Assembly: GCF_000003605.2 (NCBI RefSeq)
Contig: NW_003131867.1
Span: forward strand, 12,800 to 35,648
DNA: 22,849 nucleotides
From: Saccoglossus kowalevskii
Taxonomy: Eukaryota; Hemichordata; Enteropneusta; Harrimaniidae
Reading direction: 5' to 3'
Shown here: positions 18,231 through 22,849 of the stretch, piece after piece
How the letters are laid out: every line of letters begins with the position of its first letter
Position numbering within the stretch: the first letter of the stretch is position 1
Made by a program: the position numbers and the translations under genes
Notes under the pieces: model-generated
Databases searched by the model: none
The model's input: only the letters and a program-made list of their open reading frames with translations
Told to the model about the DNA's origin: nothing

Positions 18231-19569
18231 CTACCCGTAAACTGTCACAATGCCATACCAGTAAGGTTAATTCTTGTAAAACTACTTTTCAGAAGCAAAT
18301 TTTCCCCATATAACGCAACAGGAGAATACAACGATTGTATTACTATTTGAAAATGGGCGATTTATACACAGCAACACTCTACGAGCTGTGTTGATGTATG
18401 GTCACTCTGAATGAGCTAAGCAGGTGAAAGCAACATGTAGTTTACTATGATATGTACACGAATGCGACTCCTCCATGTCATTGCTTCATTTTACTTCTTA
18501 ATGGCAGATACCACCTCTATTGAAAAAAATTGCAGGTTGGGGGCTCTTATTGAAACCATTGAATTTTGTAGCACAATTTAAAGAACTTTAAGAAATTACT
18601 AAAGTTGTACACAATGCGTACTCAAAAATATTTAAAAAGTTATTAACCAAAAATTCTCATATCTATGAATTTGATTAATATTCATCAACGTGATATTAAA
18701 AAATATAGTCAGTGATATTTTGTTTGATATGGGCTGGACACAATAAAATATAAAAATGCCTAATCGTAGGTGCATGGCGTACTTAAGGTAGCGAGAAGGG
18801 TTTTGTGACGTTTTTTGATTAAAGCATTCTCTGTCTATTGCCTCATTCAGAACCGTAATTTAGCGTATATATTTCAAAAGCCTAAGTATAGAGGGACAAG
18901 TTCACACAAAATGGAGAGTCAATGTTCACTTAATTACCACGTGACCACAACAATTGCAAACCTTGTAAAAATGACTAAGTCCTCGATTGCGAGAGCACAA
19001 TGCGCAATTTCCAGGTGAAATTTGCGCAAGCATTGTCTGTAATCAAGTCCATTGAAATGCGTCTCCGATAATCAAAAGACCTATTCCGATTTCTACGCCG
19101 GTTTGTTTTTGTTGTCCCCTAATTATTCCATACTTGACGTCTTTAACAGACTATTATTCTGCAACAAAGCATTTTCTTCAAAAACCCAGACATATTTCGC
19201 ACTATTTATCTTTTGAACTGCGAGTTTGTCCTAGTTGGAACGCACTTGATTTGGCGGCGGTCCCAATGAGTCGTATGCAATCAAAACTTCAACTCGAGAA
19301 AAACGCGAAAAACAGTTTTGGTTAATAAAACACTGTATATTTGCTGCATTGTTATAAAAATACACTAAAAATAGCCAAACATAATAACCACTGATATTAT
19401 AAAGAGTGTCAGATAATAAATAATTTCAAGCTCGAGCGTGAAGAATGAAGAAAACTGCTGTCATTTGAATCCGTACTCCAGGAACGTTCGGGTTTCCATT
19501 GTTATGCAAACGAAAAACGAGGGATAATCCGTTGACAAACATTACTGTTCCACTGTACACGCTGACAGT

Positions 19570-19800
19570 TTACAAACAAGCTAATCCTTCAATTGTCTCT
19601 GATAAGAGATCTAATAAAACGGTTTTCATGGTGAAAGCTTCCGCTATCCAATCACCTTTTTCTCTAGCTTTTGCGAACGCTTGTTGAATTCGACCGGACA
19701 ATTTCCGCTTCATTTTCGATCGTGCAAACCCCGAAATATCACCGCCCGCTCGCTCGCATTTAAAATTCGGACGAACAAAAAAAAAAATCGATGTTAACAT
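19570..19800 (-). other. Unassigned minus-strand open frame
   Basis: A 76-codon frame in a GC-richer patch. From its internal Met it reads MKRKLSGRIQQAFAKAREKG and then a leucine-rich stretch ending at TAA. The composition looks more protein-like than the other short frames, and GTAAAC near the stop could serve as a donor. I recognise no family and length alone is not evidence. It could be a first exon of a divergent gene, a transposon remnant, or chance. Confidence 0.15.
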
Positions 19801-21510
19801 TGTCTTATAATTAATTGTCTTTCTGGTTTTTATAGATGTTGAACAGCTGACAAAAGTTCAAATAATTTTTGTTGTCACGATGTATAATTACCTTTTGACC
19901 TCGATTTGGATTGGACTGAATATTTTATTTTAAACAATATTCTGACGTGAAATACAAAATGTATTTCAACACAAGTACGACATGTTGTCTGGGTTATCTT
20001 TCTAGATTGTTGAGTCTTCGCAATGTGTTTTGTATAATGAGTGAAAGAAAATATTTCTAAGCCTAAAATAAAACCTAATATTACAATAATAATTTTAATT
20101 TTAAATATGTTTTTCGTTGATAATTTCAATTGTTTGGAATGTCTGTCGCCTGTGTCCCAATAATTTGTTTGGAATATCGATCCCCGTTAGTTTCTCCATA
20201 CTGAGTTTAGGACGGACGTCGATCAACACAATCAGCCGAGACAGAACAAACATTGACCGTAATTCACGGGGATCATGTCCCGTAATTTGTGGGCTGAAAC
20301 CCCAAATAATTAAACAAGTGTTATTATTAAAATATATATTTTATTTTACATCGCAAAACTAGAACAGAGCTAGAGTTGTTCGCGGTGAAACAACCGCCTT
20401 GAAGTCGATGCTACATCAACTAGCCATTTCTTACCTTGAAATTAAAAAAAATTAAAATTCGAAGAACATCGGGGAAAATATTAATAACCATTTTTAGCAA
20501 TCGCTAGCTTTATTTTATTCGAGTCCATGAAACTCACGAGTTTTTCGACATTTGTTCAACTTCCGCACTAAAAAGATTGTAAATGTGGGTGTGGTTCTTT
20601 TGCAAAGTCATATTGATAATATGGACAATTATGGTTCTGTGACCCAGATCGTGCTCCGATCAAGTGACTTTCAGCCAATCAATAATGTTGTAACAAAGCA
20701 TATTTGATGCTAATTGAAGGGTCGTCGTACCATCTAATCTCCGGCGGTGATTCACATAGTTTTTTGTGCTGTGTCAGGCTTCAAATTATTCGCTGAAAAA
20801 GATCGGTATATTTTGACAAGCGAATGGGATTTGACCTTAGTTCAAAAAGAAAATACTAGGCTGAGATACATTAGTTTCCACGGCGAATCAGTTTTTTGAT
20901 TGAAGTTGTGAAATAAAGTAAACCAAAGTAGAGTCGATGATTTTCAGTCCTGAAAGACTTTCGTGTGAATCCTGAGTTTCTAATTGTTCATGGACTGGCC
21001 ACTAAATAATTATGGCTATAACTAAATTTGACACCTTTTTTTGAAAACCAATAAATTATTCATACATGTCAGGCTCTGTTCGATTTTTTCAGGGCATGTG
21101 GCCGATTTTAGTCGAAAATATTTATTGTGGGAACATTTTTTACGGTACGTATAGACTGAAGTCATTCACTGATCCTGACTTAATTTTGAAATGTCAAATT
21201 TTACCAAATCGACCGCCTGTTGACCAACGTGAACTAGGTATCGTTATTTTTGGAAATAATCATTATCATTTCTTCGTTTCTCTGCTCTGTCAAAAGGAGT
21301 TATCTATGCTTTTTTCACGTAAATGTCTCATTAAAATAAAATAAAATATTACATCTAGAACAAGCACCCAAAACACGTAACAAGAGGTCCCAATTCAGTT
21401 GCTTTCACGATACAAGTGTCATACAACTGTTATATTTGTCGTTCAGAATTTAGAATTTAGTAATAGTTAATACTAGTTGTATGTTCACACTTTACTATCA
21501 AAACTATCAT

Positions 21511-21524
21511 TCCGACCGGTCGGA
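21511..21524. repeat. 14-bp perfect palindrome with nearby half-sites
   Basis: TCCGACCGGTCGGA is perfectly self-complementary. GGTCGGA appears again at 21537-21543, and CGGTCGA follows near 21557. The cluster sits in a GC-richer island (about 21510-21590) within AT-rich DNA. It could be a multi-site binding region or the end of a mobile element. Confidence 0.5.
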
Positions 21525-21983
21525 CAAGACCGCGTGGTCGGAAATTAAGCGATAAGCGGTCGATGTGAAAGCGGAAGGTTGGGCGAAATTAGTACTGTAT
21601 GACCATGGTATGACCATGTTTCTCCGACGAAGTCTCAGCTGACAATAATGCTAACAATAGACGTTAGATAAACACGCATTGTTTGCGATAGGAAGCGTAT
21701 AACCCGTTATATCAGAATCGTCAACAACAGAGTATACAGATAAGATGTTATCAATAAACCGTTCCAAAGATAACCATTATGCAAATATCCACGCAACGGC
21801 AGTTGAAGGCTTTTCTGCTAGCGTTTAGAACACTAATTTGAGCAACGTTATTTCGCAGTTTCAAATTTTTGAAAATCAAGAAAAAAGTGAAAATTTTCCT
21901 TCTCGCTATCTTAATGAACCCAGAACAGCATACAACCAAAACACGAATAGCAAAACATTGTAATTAGGTCATTGACTCAAATC

Positions 21984-22460
21984 AAATTAAAAGACAGTTT
22001 ATAAATAATTACTGTTAATAGACTTCGGTATTATAATATGATTTGGAAAAGTTGGAACGCTATTTCTGATCACCCAATAACAAATACATTTAAAAAGTCA
22101 TTTCCGTGTCATATACTGCCAAGGCGAATGTAATTAATACAAGTGATTATAATTTCAGATGTTATCATTATTCTTATTTGTACAATCTACCATCATAGTG
22201 TGTTTATTTGCGATTTATAGTTGCAGCGAATGCCATTAACGACAAGAGAGTTGGTAGTTTTCCATCGACCCATTGTTTAATGACTGGCATCTGGGCGTTG
22301 GTTGATATGCGTGGAAATCATATTGCTGACGCAGTGTCGGCTCCCAAACAACCTTTTCCACTTTGCAAAGCTAACTACTCATTATGTTTCGTACAGTTAA
22401 ATATTGATTGAGAGTAGGATGGTATTTGCTTGGAATTATTCCCAATGACAGTGTTAAAAA
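21984..22460 (+). pseudogene. Inverted, decayed copy of the promoter and TY1 exon
   Basis: The plus strand carries the promoter block (21984-22112), a trace of the 3' end of intron 1 (about 22185-22220), a TY1-like exon (22229-22378), its intronic tail (22379-22410) and the following intron (to about 22460). The exon aligns as AAT GCC ATT AAC and then VGSFPSTHC...APKQPFPLCK with GSFSPTQC...[10 protein letters not shown]. About 25-30 residues holding cysteines I and II are deleted, CVCV has become WALV, the TATA box is gone, exon 1 is missing, and both donors are mutated (CTAACT, GAGAGT). The frame is still open to TGA at 22409. It is best read as a dead segmental duplicate rather than a working gene. 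Confidence 0.8.
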
Positions 22461-22849
22461 GTCATTGCACTGAAGCCTTATTATCGTGTAACTAGTAAAT
22501 TGTTATAATAATCAACAGACCACATTACACACACCCTGGTCTGTAGAATGTATGGATGTGGTTACAGTTAAATTTTAATTCAAAAATGAAAAATAGCAAA
22601 AATGGATGGGTAAAACAGTCTAGTTAATATCCCTATCGGAGAACTATATCACTATCCGACTATTCTATAAACTCCGCGCATAAGAGGCAGTACAAAAATG
22701 CATCAATATAACGAATTCTAATTTAAACCAACATTTATACATAAAATACAAGAACGTATATACTACTGAAACGTACAAGATGAACTTATTTCGGGGTGCA
22801 AGGTGGCAGCGTGCAAGACGCACCGTGATGTGTAGCTTTGGAATTCCGG
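22461..22849. other. Right-hand end, no feature
   Basis: AT-rich sequence beyond the inverted copy. No gene, repeat or RNA is seen. Confidence 0.5.

Larger units (their letters stand above)
18231..21980. other. Intergenic region without a convincing gene
   Basis: About 3.7 kb upstream of the minus-strand gene. It holds short open frames of chance length, a somewhat GC-richer zone at 19030-19780 ending in an 11-base A run, a 9-bp inverted repeat (GATCCCCGT at 20179, ACGGGGATC at 20266) and the palindrome at 21511. No domain, RNA gene or CRISPR array is seen. Confidence 0.5.

Noticed and set aside
21066-21344. Plus-strand 92-codon frame starting with ATG and followed by an AATAAA-like run
   Set aside because: No domain or splice evidence; A/T-rich ends imitate polyadenylation signals in this genome.
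22159-22228. ATG with a hydrophobic signal-peptide-like stretch just before the inverted TY1 copy, suggesting an intronless copy of exons 1 and 2
   Set aside because: It is out of frame with the TY1-like sequence, and the region aligns better with the 3' end of intron 1 than with exon 1, so deletion of exon 1 is the simpler reading.
22840-22847. GGAATTCC at the extreme right end as a cloning linker
   Set aside because: It is a common restriction-site palindrome and a single occurrence at the edge is not evidence of vector sequence.

Overview
The window is genomic DNA from an animal, probably an invertebrate. It is AT-rich, its coding sequence lies in short exons of 70-225 bp, and the domains are animal extracellular modules (thyroglobulin type-1, WAP, LDL-receptor class A). 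Species cannot be fixed from the sequence. No bacterial, viral or CRISPR feature is visible.

One gene dominates. It is on the minus strand, starts at 17866 and runs off the left edge. I can assemble 19 exons (about 2,188 coding nt, about 729 residues, 3' end missing): a signal-peptide exon, one thyroglobulin type-1 exon, one 8-cysteine WAP exon, then 16 LDLa exons. Every exon-exon junction is phase 1, so each module is a symmetrical 1-1 exon, the classic exon-shuffling arrangement. Every acceptor reads AG and every donor reads GT. A TATA box lies 46 bp upstream of the start codon.

The LDLa modules are of two kinds. Nine have the usual six cysteines. Seven lack exactly cysteines I and III, which are disulfide partners in the family, and keep II, IV, V, VI and the acidic calcium loop. 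From N- to C-terminus the order is 6-4-4-6-4-6-6-6-4-6-4-6-4-6-4-6, so the last eight modules alternate strictly.

Between 2.9 and 6.8 kb there is an old tandem duplication of a two-exon cassette. Copy A keeps the 6-cysteine exon and has only a stub of the 4-cysteine exon. Copy B keeps the 4-cysteine exon and has only half of the 6-cysteine exon. Between 13.2 and 14.8 kb the intron after the first LDLa exon is filled by a 62-bp minisatellite (about 25 units) made from the end of that exon plus its splice donor, with a 247-bp higher-order repeat inside it.

The region upstream of the gene (17.9-22.8 kb) holds no convincing gene. At 21.98-22.46 kb, on the plus strand, lies a decayed inverted copy of this gene's own promoter and thyroglobulin exon. 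It has lost four of six cysteines, the TATA box and both splice donors, but its homology runs through a C-terminal tail that is normally intronic. This suggests a second in-phase donor, or a short isoform, in the thyroglobulin exon.

Functionally this looks like a secreted or pericellular protein with two potential protease-inhibitor modules at the N-terminus followed by a long calcium-dependent ligand-binding array. A transmembrane anchor could still lie beyond the left edge.
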